A stretch of 64,000 nt of DNA from DATEUP01 sp041485285 (GTDB lineage: Archaea > Thermoplasmatota > DTKX01 > DATEUP01): the NCBI GenBank assembly GCA_041485285.1, contig JBGPJF010000001.1, forward strand, positions 84,329 to 148,328. The letters are read 5' to 3'. Numbering within the stretch: the first letter of the stretch is position 1; each line of letters starts with the position of its first letter. The translations under genes were made by a program, and so were the position numbers. Shown here piece after piece: positions 1-8,764 of this stretch. The notes beneath the pieces were generated by a model. That model was given only the letters and a program-made list of their open reading frames with translations. It did no database searches and was not told the DNA's origin.

Positions 1-1473
1 CTGGATCGAACGGATGGCGGAGGGCACCGCCTCGAAGAACACGACGAGGTCGACGGCGGGGATATCGATGCCTTCCTCGCCGACGCTTGACGCCACAAGG
101 ACGGGGAACTTGCCCTTGCCGAAGGCCGCAAGGGCCGCGCGCTGCTCGTCCTGCGACATGCCGCGCTCCTTCTGGCGGTCGGCCTGCCCGATGAATTTGC
201 GCGCCGCGATCCCCCGGCGCGCGAGCTCCTCGACGATGGTGGTCACGGTGTCGCGGTACTGCGCGAACACGATCGCCTTGGCGCCCGGCTTCGCGCTGAA
301 TTCGGCCGCGAGCAGGTCCGCAAGGCGCGGGAATTTCGGATGGCTTTCGCCTTTCTGCGACTTCAAGAAGCGCAGCACGGCCTTCGCGTGCCGGTCATTG
401 AGGAACGAGCTGTCCTTGCGCTTGCGCTGGCCGCCCTCGATGCGCTCGATGTAGCCGCGCATCGCCTCGACGCCTTCGCACTCGAGGAGCTCCAGGCAGT
501 TGGCCGCGTGCAGGGCGACGCCCTGGTGCAAGAACCCCGCGAAGAGGTAGGGCGAGCGCCGCTGCTTCATCCGCACGGCGAGCTGGCCCGTCACCGCGAG
601 GATGTCGCGCTTCGTGATCTGCGAATTCTTCCGGTCGCGCAGGAACCCGATGCGGCGCAGCTTTTGGACGCGCTCCGCGAGCAGCTTCTCCAGCCGCATG
701 CGAGGCTCCTCGAATTCTTGCGGGAAAGGGACGCGCACCCAGTCGACCTTGAGCTTCTGGACATGGTGCGCAACGTCGCTGTCTTCTTGCGTTCGGGCCT
801 CCACGCGCTCGATGCCGAGGTTGCGGGTTACCTCGAGCACGCGCTCCTCCTCGTGGCCGGGCGAGGCCGTGAGCGCAAGGACGAGGGGGCGCCGCTCGGG
901 CGGCAGCGCGAGGATGGCCTTCCCGATCGTCACGTACTGGTACTCGCCCACCGCGCGGTGGCCTTCATCGAACACCACGAGCGAGAACAGGGAGACGTCG
1001 AACTGGCCGGACTCAACGTCGTTGGCCACGACCTGCGGGGTGGCCACGACGATCCGCGCGTCGGCCTCGATGGCCCGGCGCTCCTTGGAGCGGCGCTTGC
1101 CGGTCACCGCCACGATCGCAGGCGGGCCTGCGAGCCACTGCTTGAGGCGCGCCTCGTGCTGGAGGCACAGGGGGCGCGTCGGGGCGAGCCATAGAATGCG
1201 GTGCGGGGGGGCGAGCATCCGCTCGGCGGTGACAAGCGCGCCGATGACCGTTTTGCCAAGGCCGGTCGGGAGGACCACGAGCGTGTTTGCGTTCAGGGCC
1301 TCCGTCGCGATCGTCACCTGGTACTCGCGCCACGCGATCGATCCGACCGAAACCTGCGGGTGCACGACCGCCCCCGTCTTGTGGCGCACGAAGGTCACAC
1401 CCGGCTTGCGCGGTGCCCCCTCCTTCGCCGGCGGCGCGCCGAAGTCAAACAGCGTCGTGGCGCGCTCGGACAT
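1..1473 (-). CDS. hef: Hef/FANCM-type helicase, 5' part only
   Basis: Superfamily 2 helicase of the Hef/FANCM type, a family that acts on stalled or branched replication forks. Only the first 491 codons are here; the gene runs off the left edge. The ATG is read at 1473. Seen: Walker A LPTGLGKT at residues 69-75, motif II as DEGH (169-172, glycine in place of the usual alanine), TASPG after it, a long insertion before the second RecA fold, and FFEAVPSAIRSIQ at the edge, which in Hef leads into the arginine-finger motif. Whether the C-terminal ERCC4 nuclease and HhH domains follow cannot be judged from this window. The plus-strand open frames over this stretch are antisense shadows. Confidence 0.9.
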   Translation of the reverse strand, partial: MSERATTLFDFGAPPAKEGAPRKPGVTFVRHKTGAVVHPQVSVGSIAWREYQVTIATEALNANTLVVLPTGLGKTVIGALVTAERMLAPPHRILWLAPTRPLCLQHEARLKQWLAGPPAIVAVTGKRRSKERRAIEADARIVVATPQVVANDVESGQFDVSLFSLVVFDEGHRAVGEYQYVTIGKAILALPPERRPLVLALTASPGHEEERVLEVTRNLGIERVEARTQEDSDVAHHVQKLKVDWVRVPFPQEFEEPRMRLEKLLAERVQKLRRIGFLRDRKNSQITKRDILAVTGQLAVRMKQRRSPYLFAGFLHQGVALHAANCLELLECEGVEAMRGYIERIEGGQRKRKDSSFLNDRHAKAVLRFLKSQKGESHPKFPRLADLLAAEFSAKPGAKAIVFAQYRDTVTTIVEELARRGIAARKFIGQADRQKERGMSQDEQRAALAAFGKGKFPVLVASSVGEEGIDIPAVDLVVFFEAVPSAIRSIQ

Positions 1474-1864
1474 AGCGGTCTTCAGCGGCGCCGGGGCAGA
1501 AAAGCACGATGGGGGCCTCGGCGAAGCGGGCCGAGAGCACGGCAAGGCGCCTGGGGATCAATTCTAAAACTGACGATCCGCCGCCGCCCCCCCCGGGGCG
1601 GGCGTCGAAGCCCCCGCCGCTCTGGATGGCGCGCCCGTGCCCCAGGGACCTGTGCGCAACATTGCAGGCGCGCGGCGAAAACCACGACGAGCCACGATGC
1701 CGCAGGGCGCACCCCGAAGAAATCCTTCCCATCTTCTCTGCAATTTTGGAATCTTTGGCCCCCCTGCGAGGGCAGGTATTTCTGCCGTCTCCAGCTGGCG
1801 GCCTGCGATGTGCCCTTCCCCTTCGGGGACACACCCCCCCGCCGGATCACAAAACGATGCGCCC
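1474..1864. other. Intergenic stretch between hef and the regulator pair
   Basis: 391 bases between divergent genes. Open frames cross it on both strands, but their arginine/proline-rich composition looks like GC-rich noise. The frame of the plus-strand regulator stays open back to 1637 and has an ATG at 1808, so a longer N-terminus for that protein cannot be excluded. The only more AT-rich parts are around 1560-1570 and 1738-1760, which could hold promoter elements. No RNA gene or repeat was recognised. Confidence 0.4.
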
Positions 1865-2923
1865 GTGCCGCTCTCCAAGCGCGACTTGCTCATCCTGCGC
1901 GCCATCGTGAGCTACCCCTGGGCCACGGACAACCAGATCGGCCACGCGCTGAACCTCCGGCGCGCCACCGTGACGCGCGCTCGCCTGCGCTTGCGGGACA
2001 AGCGCGTCTTCGCGTCGGGCTACTCCGTCGACCTCGACCTCACCCAACCTGGCCCGGTGACCGTTTTATGCGGCCGCGGGGGGTCGGACGTGTCCGACAA
2101 GGACCTCGCCCGCGGCCTCGATCGCCTCCTCAAGGACCACCGGATGTCGGGCGCGTTCATTGCCGAGGGCGGGTCGTTCATCGGGGCGGTCATGGACACC
2201 GCCCGCAGCCACCTCTCCCTCTGGTCGGCCGCGGCGCTCAGCATCCGCGCCCCCCACGCGGGCGGCTACCTCGTGCACAGCCTCGAGGCGTTCCCCTTCC
2301 CGCTCCACGAACAGGTGGAACGCACCCCCGTCACATACCGGCCGTTCCTCGAAGTTCTCACCGGCCGCGGGCGCCTGCCCGGCGCCCCGACGCACAAGGC
2401 GGAACCGCGCCGCCAAGCCCCCCGGCCCCTGCGCAAGAGCGAGGTGGCGGTCGCGCGGTCGCTCATCGCGCACCCCGACCTGCCGATCGCCGAGGCGGCG
2501 CACAAGTGCGGCCTGTCGCGCAGCACGTTTGCGCACGTCAAGGGGGCCCTCCTCTCCAAGGGGTACCTGCAAGAAGCCGCATGGGTCAACCTGCCCGCGC
2601 TCGGGTTCCCTGTCATCCTCGTCACCGGCCTCTACCGCCGGCCGCGCAGCGGCAACCACGCCAAGGTGCAGGTATTGGAGGTCCTCTCGCAGGGCACCGC
2701 CCCCGTTGCCTCCTACGCGTCGCCGACCCACGAGGTCACTGTCACGCCCTACCCCCACCTTGCCGCCGCGCTCAATGTGCAGCGCGCGCTGCTTGCCCGC
2801 GAGCGAGAGCTCGAGCTGCTCGCCCCGCCCTTCATCGCGCCCCTCCTGCTCACCCAGGCTCAGTTCGTCGCGCACTCCGAGTCGGGAGACCTTACCGTCG
2901 CGTGGCTCGGGCAGGCCGTTTGA
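1865..2923 (+). CDS. Double-HTH transcriptional regulator, paralog 1
   Basis: Predicted DNA-binding regulator of about 352 residues, no specific family name certain. GTG at 1865 is chosen because the conserved winged-helix region (LSKRDLLILRAIVSYPWATD) begins there; ATG at 1808 is the alternative. Visible order: N-terminal winged HTH at about residues 5-50, a middle alpha/beta region, a second HTH at about 195-235 with the motif STFAHVKGALLSKGYL, and a C-terminal region resembling a small-molecule or dimerisation domain. The next gene has the same plan and the same STFAHVK motif, so the two are tandem paralogs. They resemble duplicated Lrp- or MarR-like regulators of archaea; the effector is unknown. 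Confidence 0.75.
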   Translation: MPLSKRDLLILRAIVSYPWATDNQIGHALNLRRATVTRARLRLRDKRVFASGYSVDLDLTQPGPVTVLCGRGGSDVSDKDLARGLDRLLKDHRMSGAFIAEGGSFIGAVMDTARSHLSLWSAAALSIRAPHAGGYLVHSLEAFPFPLHEQVERTPVTYRPFLEVLTGRGRLPGAPTHKAEPRRQAPRPLRKSEVAVARSLIAHPDLPIAEAAHKCGLSRSTFAHVKGALLSKGYLQEAAWVNLPALGFPVILVTGLYRRPRSGNHAKVQVLEVLSQGTAPVASYASPTHEVTVTPYPHLAAALNVQRALLARERELELLAPPFIAPLLLTQAQFVAHSESGDLTVAWLGQAV

Positions 2924-3034
2924 CCCCGCCGGCGCAGGCCGGCGGAAGGGCGATTCCAAAAACCCATATCGGGGCCCGCCCCTCTATTGGCCGGCGGGCC
3001 AAGCCGGGCCGCTGCCTTGTGGTGCGGTGATACG

Positions 3035-4105
3035 ATGACCCTCGCGCGCGCCGACCTGCAGGTGCTCTACGCCACCGCGTGCCGCCCGGCCGCGACGGCC
3101 GCCGAGCTTTCGCCTTCCCTCCACATGGAGCCGTCAACCGTGTCGAGGACGCGCAGGCGCCTGGAGCGGCTGAAGGTGTGGGCGCCGGCCTTCGCGCTCG
3201 ACACGCGGCGGCTGGAAAGCGACCCCGTCATTTCGTTCCGGGTGGAGACGAACGGCTCGTCGGGAGGCCGCGACGTGGCGGCGGCGCTGCGCCGGGCCCT
3301 TGCCGACCTCGACCTGTCGGGCGGATTCCTCGTCGACGAACGCCATGCGTTTGGCCTCTGCGTGCCGCGGGGCGTCGCGCGGCTGCAGGCGCTCGAGTCG
3401 CGTGTGCTTGGCCTTGAACGGGCCGCGGGGGCCGCCCCCGTGGTCGGCCGCCATGAGCACGCCATCTACCCCGGAGGCGCCGGCACGCGCATGCGGTGGC
3501 CCGATTTCGTGCCGTTCCTGCGGGCTGTGCTGATGGAGCGCATCGGCGCGACCCCGCAGGTCGAGCCCGAGGCCCACGCGCGGGCGGCCAGGCGGCCCCG
3601 TGCGCTCTCCACGACCGAACTGCTCGTCGCCAAAGAGCTCCTCACGAACCCGGCCCGCACCCTCGCCGAGAGCACGCGCGCCGTGCGCCTTCCTTCGAGC
3701 ACCTTCGCCCACGTCAAGATGACCCTCCTCGAGGAAGGGATCCTGCGCCCGACGGCCCGCGTTGACCCCGCAGCCGTCGGCTACCCCCGCCTCCTCCTTA
3801 CGGCCCGCGCGCACCGGCCCCACGACCCCCACGCCCTCGAGACCGACCTTGCCCACCACCCGTGCGCCGCGACCGCGCCCATCGCGCTCATGACCTCCGA
3901 CACCCACGGGTTCGCCATCACGCCAATCGCCGAGGCCGTGTGCGAACTCGAAGCGGTCGCCGACTTCGAGCGGCGCAGCGCGCGCTTCGACCCTACCGCC
4001 CCGGTCTCGGCCATCGCTTTCGACGCCGGCCGCGCGCACGCCGTCGGCTACACCTCGCCGGCCGATGCCTTCGGCGCCGCGTTCCGCTCGTGGGTCGCGC
4101 CCTAA
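3035..4105 (+). CDS. Double-HTH transcriptional regulator, paralog 2
   Basis: Predicted regulator of 356 residues, a paralog of the gene just upstream (gap about 110 bases). ATG at 3035 is chosen because it places MTLARADLQVLYATAC in line with the start of paralog 1, and GGTGAT lies just before it. Order: winged HTH at about residues 5-50 (TAAELSPSLHMEPSTVSRTRRR gives the helices), middle domain, second HTH at about 195-235 containing STFAHVKMTLLEEGIL, then a C-terminal alpha/beta domain. The 3' end overlaps by four bases the end of the convergent response-regulator gene. Target genes are unknown; the neighbouring signalling block is one guess based only on position. Confidence 0.75.
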   Translation: MTLARADLQVLYATACRPAATAAELSPSLHMEPSTVSRTRRRLERLKVWAPAFALDTRRLESDPVISFRVETNGSSGGRDVAAALRRALADLDLSGGFLVDERHAFGLCVPRGVARLQALESRVLGLERAAGAAPVVGRHEHAIYPGGAGTRMRWPDFVPFLRAVLMERIGATPQVEPEAHARAARRPRALSTTELLVAKELLTNPARTLAESTRAVRLPSSTFAHVKMTLLEEGILRPTARVDPAAVGYPRLLLTARAHRPHDPHALETDLAHHPCAATAPIALMTSDTHGFAITPIAEAVCELEAVADFERRSARFDPTAPVSAIAFDAGRAHAVGYTSPADAFGAAFRSWVAP

Positions 4106-4566
4106 GTCTTGGACGGCGCATCGGGCAGGCGTACGGTCGTGAGCCAAAAGCCCTCGACCGACTTGATGACCTCGAAGAACTGCCACACGTCCGACGGCTT
4201 CGAAATGAAGCAGCTCGCGTGCAGCCCGTAGGACTCCTCGACGTCCTTCGACGCCCGCGAGGTGGAGAGCACGACCACCGGGATGTGCTTCAGGTTCGGG
4301 TCCGCCTTGATCTCCCGAAGCACCTCCGCGCCCGACCGCTTCGGGAGGTTCAGGTCGAGCAGGATGAGGTCGGGCCGCGGGGCACCCGCGTGCTTGCCCT
4401 CGCGGCGCAGGAATGCGATGGCTTCGTCCCCGTCTTCGGCGATATGGAGCTCCGTCGGGACGCGCCCCTCCTTCAGGGCTTCGACCGTGAGCCGGGCGTC
4501 GGCCGGGTCGTCTTCGACAAGCAGGATGTGGACGGCCGGAGGGCCCTCGCCGCTTTGCGTCTTCAT
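4102..4566 (-). CDS. Stand-alone response regulator, Rcp1 type
   Basis: Single receiver domain of 154 residues with no output domain. Acidic pair EDD at 18-20, phosphoacceptor Asp71 in LILLDLNLP, and Lys123 in FISKPSD are present. The spacing and the LVEDDPADARL signature match the Rcp1-like receivers that partner phytochrome-type kinases. Its ATG overlaps the stop of the upstream kinase gene in an ATGA, so the pair is translationally coupled and is very likely a cognate kinase and receiver. Output must go through protein contact or a phosphorelay, since nothing DNA-binding is attached. The same RR-after-kinase arrangement recurs at 10331-10780. Confidence 0.93.
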   Translation of the reverse strand: MKTQSGEGPPAVHILLVEDDPADARLTVEALKEGRVPTELHIAEDGDEAIAFLRREGKHAGAPRPDLILLDLNLPKRSGAEVLREIKADPNLKHIPVVVLSTSRASKDVEESYGLHASCFISKPSDVWQFFEVIKSVEGFWLTTVRLPDAPSKT

Positions 4567-7500
4567 GCGCTACTCCCCCTCGGATACGTGGGGAGGGTGA
4601 AGTAGAAATCGGAACCCTTACCGGGGACCGATTCGAACCAAATGCGACCCCCCAGGCGCTCCACGATCTTCTTGCACACCGCGAGCCCGATGCCCGTGCC
4701 GGGGTACTTCGAGCGGCCGTGCAGGCGCTGGAAGATCTCGAAGACCTTCTCCTGGTAGGCCGGGTCGATGCCGATGCCGTTGTCCCGCACCACGAACCGC
4801 CAGTTCGCCCCGTCGCGCACGCACCCGATGGTCACGTGCGGCTTTTCCTTGCCGCGGAACTTGATCGCGTTCGACAGGAGGTTCTGGAATAGCTCGCGCA
4901 GCTGTGCGGGGTCGGCCCACACTTCGGGCAGGTCGCCAATATCGACCTGCGCCCCGGCCGCCTCGACCTCCAGCCGCAGGTCGCCCTCGGCGGCCAGCGC
5001 CGCGGCCTTCGCGTCCGAAAGGCGCGTGGGCGCAGGGGTCGACCCCGCCCGCGAGAACGCGAGCAGGTCGTCGATGAGTTCCTGCATCCGCTCGGCGCCC
5101 TGAAGCGAAAAGTCGAGGAACTCGATGGCGTCGCCGCGCAGCTGCGCGCCGTGGCGCTCGCGCAGCAGCTGCATGTAGCTCATCACCTGCCGCAGGGGCG
5201 CCTGCAGGTCGTGGGAGGCCACATACGCGAACTGCTCGAGGTCTTGGTTCGATCGGGCAAGCTCCTCCACCTGCTTCGAGAGTTCGGCCTGCGCGCGCTT
5301 GCGCTCCGACACATCGCGTAGGATCCCTGTGAAGAGCCGCTTGCCCCCCTGGTCGCTCTCGCCGAACGATATTTCGAGGTCCACCGTCCGGCCGTCCTTC
5401 GTGCGCCCCGGCATTTCCATCGAGTGCCAATTGGTCGTGCGCGTCCCCGTGGAGAGGTACCGCCCGAACGCCACCTGGTGGCGCCCCTTCTCATCGGCCC
5501 CCATGAGGAGTGTGATCGGCTGGCCCTCGAGCTCCGAGCGGCCGTACCCGAAGATGCGCTCCATCGCCGGGTTCACGAAGAGGATCGATCCGCCCTCGTC
5601 CATGGTCACCATGCCGTCGAAGGCCGTCTCGGCGACGATGCGGTGCCGCGCCTCGCTCTGGGTGAGTGCCTCCTGCGCCGCCTTGCGCTCCGTGATGTCG
5701 TAGAACATGGTGAGCAGGCACGGCTGGCCGGCAAATTCGATGCGGTCGGCAGAGAGCAGCACCGTGCGCACCTCGCCGGAGAGCGTTCGCAACTCGAGCT
5801 CGTAGTCGCGCAGCGCGCCCTTCTCGGTGAGGGCCTTGCGAAGCTGCTCCCGGTCCTCAGGCCGGCGGTAGACGTTGATCTCTTCGATCGTGCGCCCCAC
5901 GAGGCGGTCGCGCGGCACGCCGTGAAAGCGCAGAACGCTCTCATTGGCCTCAATGATACGCCCTCCCTTGAGGGTCGAGATGGAGATCGGCACGGGGCTT
6001 GCGCGGAACACATTGGCGAGCCGCTCCTCAACCTGGCGGAGCGCGTTTTCCGCCGCCCGCCGCTCCGTGAGGTCCTGCAGCGCGCCGATCGCGCGCACGA
6101 GCTTGCCCTCCGGCGAGAAGGTGACGGCCGCGATCCCGTGCACGGTGCGCTGCGACCCGTCGGGGCGCAGGATGCTGAATTCGAGGTCGAGGGGGTCGCC
6201 TTTCGTGACGAGCGCCTGAATCCGTTCGCCGAGGCGCTGTCGGTCCTGGGGCGCCACCAAGCCCACGAATGATTCGAAGGTGGGCACCACCGTTCCCGGC
6301 TCGACGCCGACAATCCGCCAGAACTCGTCTGACCACGCCGACGCCCCGCTTTCGAGGTCCCAGGTCCAGCTGCCCACATGCGCCATCCGGCTTGTTTGCG
6401 CGAGCATCTCCTCACTGCGGCGCACCTGGTCCTGGGCGCGGCGCCGCTCCGTCACGTCGCTGATGGCGCTCACGGCACCCACCACCGCGCCCGCCGAATT
6501 GCGCAGGGGCCACACCCGCACGTAGGTGTCGACGGTTCGGCCGTCGCGGCGCATTTGGCGCTCTTCGTAGGGGGCGACCGCCTCGCCGCGGTTCAGCCGG
6601 TCGAGCAGGTCGCGGGCCCGGCCGGCCTGCTCCGGGGTTGCCAAGTCGAACATCGACCGCCCCACGACGTGCTCGCGCTTGACGGCGAACATCTCCTCGG
6701 CCGCGTCGTTAAAGCTGAGCAGCTTCCCTTCGAGGTCGGTCACCACGATGCCGTCGTCCGAGGAGCGCACGATGGCTTCGAGGTGCTCGCGCAGCGCCTC
6801 GCGCCGCCCCTGCTCGACGAACCCCGAAAGCTGGCTGGCCAACACCGTCAGGTGCCCCTCCATCTCCGCGTCGGGTTGGCGCAGCTCGCCGCTGAAGAAC
6901 TCGAGCACTCCCACGACTTCGCCGGGCAGCTTCAGGGGCAGGCCAAAGGCCCCGTGGAGCCCCTCGCTTGCCGCAAAGGGCGCGCGCGGGAAATTCGGCT
7001 CCTTGGTCACATCGGGGATCCAGCGCGGCGCGCCGGTCTGCCACACGCTGCCCGGCAGCCCGACGCCCGGCACGAACCGCATCTCGCGCGTGGCGCGGAC
7101 GAAAGTGGGGGCGGGGTGGCTGGGTGAATTCCACACGGCAACGTTGCGCACCACGCCGCCTGGCGCGTCGACTTCCCAGAGGGCGCCCACGTCCCACCCG
7201 AGGTGGCGCGCGACCAGCTCGACCAGGCGCGGGGCCGCGGTCGCAAGCGTTGGCGACTCGGCAAGGACGCGCGTGAGTTCGTACTGGATCGCGAGGTAGC
7301 GGCGCGCCCGCGCGTCGGCCCCCACATCTTCAAGGAAGAGAGCGACGGCGGGCCCGCGGCCGGTGCTAAACAGGCGCGCGTTGGCAAGCGATTCCAGCGC
7401 GGTCCCGTCCTTGCGCCGCAGGCGCAGCGGGAGCGGGCGGAGGGCCTCCGTCCCCGGCCCCCTGTTCGCGGCCCCCCGGAGGGCCTCCCGCAGCGACGGC

Positions 7501-7697
7501 GCACCTTCCGCGAGCACCGCGTCGACGAGTTGGCCTTCGAGTTCGGCGTGGGCAAAACCGAGCAGCGTTGCAGCCTGAGGGTTTACCGCAAGCAGGCGCC
7601 CCTCAAGGTCCACGAGGAGCACCGGCCCAGGCACAAGTGCCATCAGTTCGTCGACGGGCGTGAGCCCTCCGAACGAACTCTTTACGTCAGCTGCCAT
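4563..7697 (-). CDS. Soluble PAS-GAF-PAS4 sensor histidine kinase
   Basis: Sensor histidine kinase of 1044 residues without membrane segments. ATG at 7697 lies 29 bases after a TATA-like element and fits a leaderless start; the frame stays open to 8045, but that extension overlaps the methyltransferase antisense-like and looks non-coding. Domains: PAS 15-125, GAF 140-295, PAS 305-418, PAS 440-548, PAS 560-672, PAS 685-800, short coiled coil, HisKA with His829 in ASHDLQAPLR, HATPase 925-1038 with LLSNAIKF, DNGIGI and GTGIGLAVCKKIV. The HisKA/HATPase type is the phytochrome-like one that pairs with Rcp1 receivers, matching the receiver encoded directly after it with an ATGA overlap. Ligands of the PAS and GAF domains are unknown. 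Confidence 0.93.
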   Translation of the reverse strand: MAADVKSSFGGLTPVDELMALVPGPVLLVDLEGRLLAVNPQAATLLGFAHAELEGQLVDAVLAEGAPSLREALRGAANRGPGTEALRPLPLRLRRKDGTALESLANARLFSTGRGPAVALFLEDVGADARARRYLAIQYELTRVLAESPTLATAAPRLVELVARHLGWDVGALWEVDAPGGVVRNVAVWNSPSHPAPTFVRATREMRFVPGVGLPGSVWQTGAPRWIPDVTKEPNFPRAPFAASEGLHGAFGLPLKLPGEVVGVLEFFSGELRQPDAEMEGHLTVLASQLSGFVEQGRREALREHLEAIVRSSDDGIVVTDLEGKLLSFNDAAEEMFAVKREHVVGRSMFDLATPEQAGRARDLLDRLNRGEAVAPYEERQMRRDGRTVDTYVRVWPLRNSAGAVVGAVSAISDVTERRRAQDQVRRSEEMLAQTSRMAHVGSWTWDLESGASAWSDEFWRIVGVEPGTVVPTFESFVGLVAPQDRQRLGERIQALVTKGDPLDLEFSILRPDGSQRTVHGIAAVTFSPEGKLVRAIGALQDLTERRAAENALRQVEERLANVFRASPVPISISTLKGGRIIEANESVLRFHGVPRDRLVGRTIEEINVYRRPEDREQLRKALTEKGALRDYELELRTLSGEVRTVLLSADRIEFAGQPCLLTMFYDITERKAAQEALTQSEARHRIVAETAFDGMVTMDEGGSILFVNPAMERIFGYGRSELEGQPITLLMGADEKGRHQVAFGRYLSTGTRTTNWHSMEMPGRTKDGRTVDLEISFGESDQGGKRLFTGILRDVSERKRAQAELSKQVEELARSNQDLEQFAYVASHDLQAPLRQVMSYMQLLRERHGAQLRGDAIEFLDFSLQGAERMQELIDDLLAFSRAGSTPAPTRLSDAKAAALAAEGDLRLEVEAAGAQVDIGDLPEVWADPAQLRELFQNLLSNAIKFRGKEKPHVTIGCVRDGANWRFVVRDNGIGIDPAYQEKVFEIFQRLHGRSKYPGTGIGLAVCKKIVERLGGRIWFESVPGKGSDFYFTLPTYPRGSSA

Positions 7698-7719
7698 CGC
7701 CAAACAATCACGAGCGCCA

Positions 7720-7732
7720 GAGTATAAGATAT
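7720..7732 (-). promoter_or_regulatory. TATA-like promoter of the PAS/GAF kinase
   Basis: Reading the minus strand, ATCTTATACT is centred near 7726, 29 bases before the ATG at 7697. This spacing predicts a leaderless transcript and decides the start codon over the upstream open frame. Confidence 0.55.
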
Positions 7733-7804
7733 CCCCGACCGCGCTTTCGGTGGCGGCAATAGCGTTACGCGTCGGCCTGGCTGGGGCCTTCCTGACTCGC
7801 GCGG

Positions 7805-8719
7805 TCAGGACCGCCGCAGCACCACGATGTGCTGGTGGGCGATGTTTGGCACATACGCGAACGGGTAGCCGTACGGCCGCAGCCGCGTGCCCGTCTGCCA
7901 CCACACGATGTCGCCCTTCGCCGTGAACCCCGCGCGCTCGGCCCGCGCCGCGAGGTCCGCATGCGTAAACGTGTAGCGGCCCTCCTGGTACGCATCGCGC
8001 ACGATGAGCGCCATGTACTTCCCGCGCTTCAGCACCCGGTTGCACTCGACAAACGCCCGCTCCATCGCGTCAAGGTACGCGCCGTAGCCGCCGAGGTTCG
8101 CGAGATCGCGCGGGTCGTCGGACTTCATGTCGAAGTCGGTGCGCCGGTTCGCCCACTCCTTGTACTTGCCCTGCTTGCCCACACTCATCGTGATCTTGAA
8201 GTGCACATTGTAAGGAGGGTCCGTGGCGATGAAGTCGAAGGACGAGTCGGGCATTTTGGCCATCACTTCGAGGCAGTCGCCCTGCACCATCTGCTGCAGG
8301 TCGAGCGCCTTCAGCCCCTGGGCCCGCAAATCATCGGCCACACTTTCGTAGACGCTGATCCACTTGCGACTCACTTCGATGCCAACGCCCGACCGCGGCG
8401 GGCTGGCCGACGCGGCCCCCAGCAGCGTCCCCCCCACGCCTGCAAACGGGTCGAGCACGCGGCCGCCGCGCTTGGTGAAGAACTCGATGAGCTTACGCAT
8501 GAGCGCCGGCGGCTTGTTGGCGCCGTGCGCCTTGCGCAAGTCGTGGCGCATCTCGCGCGGGTACGAGGTCTGGAGCACGGACTTGGTGAAGTAGAGCCAC
8601 TGTTCGCCCGTGAGTTCGTTCAAGGGGTTGCGCGGGTCGACCCCGCGGGGCTCCGGGCGCGCCGGCCTGGCCCTCGCGGATGAACCTGGACGCGCCTTCG
8701 CGCGCTTGCGTGCGGCCAC
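7805..8719 (-). CDS. DNA methyltransferase, N6-adenine/N4-cytosine type
   Basis: Amino-methyltransferase of 304 residues acting on adenine N6 or cytosine N4 in DNA. The S-adenosylmethionine motif is LDPFAGVGGT at 89-98 and the catalytic motif IV is TDPPYNV (DPPY at 167-170). Motif IV follows a TPD-like core and the FxGxG motif lies before it, so the linear order is the one in which SAM binding precedes catalysis. GTG at 8719 is 26 bases downstream of TTCTTAAG, which fits a leaderless start. A basic, alanine-rich stretch fills residues 1-30. No restriction enzyme or specificity subunit is nearby, so it is a solitary methyltransferase, perhaps regulatory. It sits oddly inside a block of signalling genes. 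Confidence 0.88.
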   Translation of the reverse strand: MAARKRAKARPGSSARARPARPEPRGVDPRNPLNELTGEQWLYFTKSVLQTSYPREMRHDLRKAHGANKPPALMRKLIEFFTKRGGRVLDPFAGVGGTLLGAASASPPRSGVGIEVSRKWISVYESVADDLRAQGLKALDLQQMVQGDCLEVMAKMPDSSFDFIATDPPYNVHFKITMSVGKQGKYKEWANRRTDFDMKSDDPRDLANLGGYGAYLDAMERAFVECNRVLKRGKYMALIVRDAYQEGRYTFTHADLAARAERAGFTAKGDIVWWQTGTRLRPYGYPFAYVPNIAHQHIVVLRRS

Positions 8720-8737
8720 GCACCCTTACCCACGCGC

Positions 8738-8750
8738 ACGCTTAAGAATC
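8738..8750 (-). promoter_or_regulatory. TATA-like promoter of the DNA methyltransferase
   Basis: GATTCTTAAG on the minus strand is centred near 8745, 26 bases before the GTG at 8719. It supports an own promoter for the methyltransferase, separate from the kinase gene upstream. Confidence 0.5.
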
Positions 8751-8764
8751 CGCCGCGCGCGCCG

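Noticed and set aside
7805..8719. Restriction-modification system
   Set aside because: Only a methyltransferase is present. Neighbours are kinases and receivers; no nuclease or specificity gene was seen.
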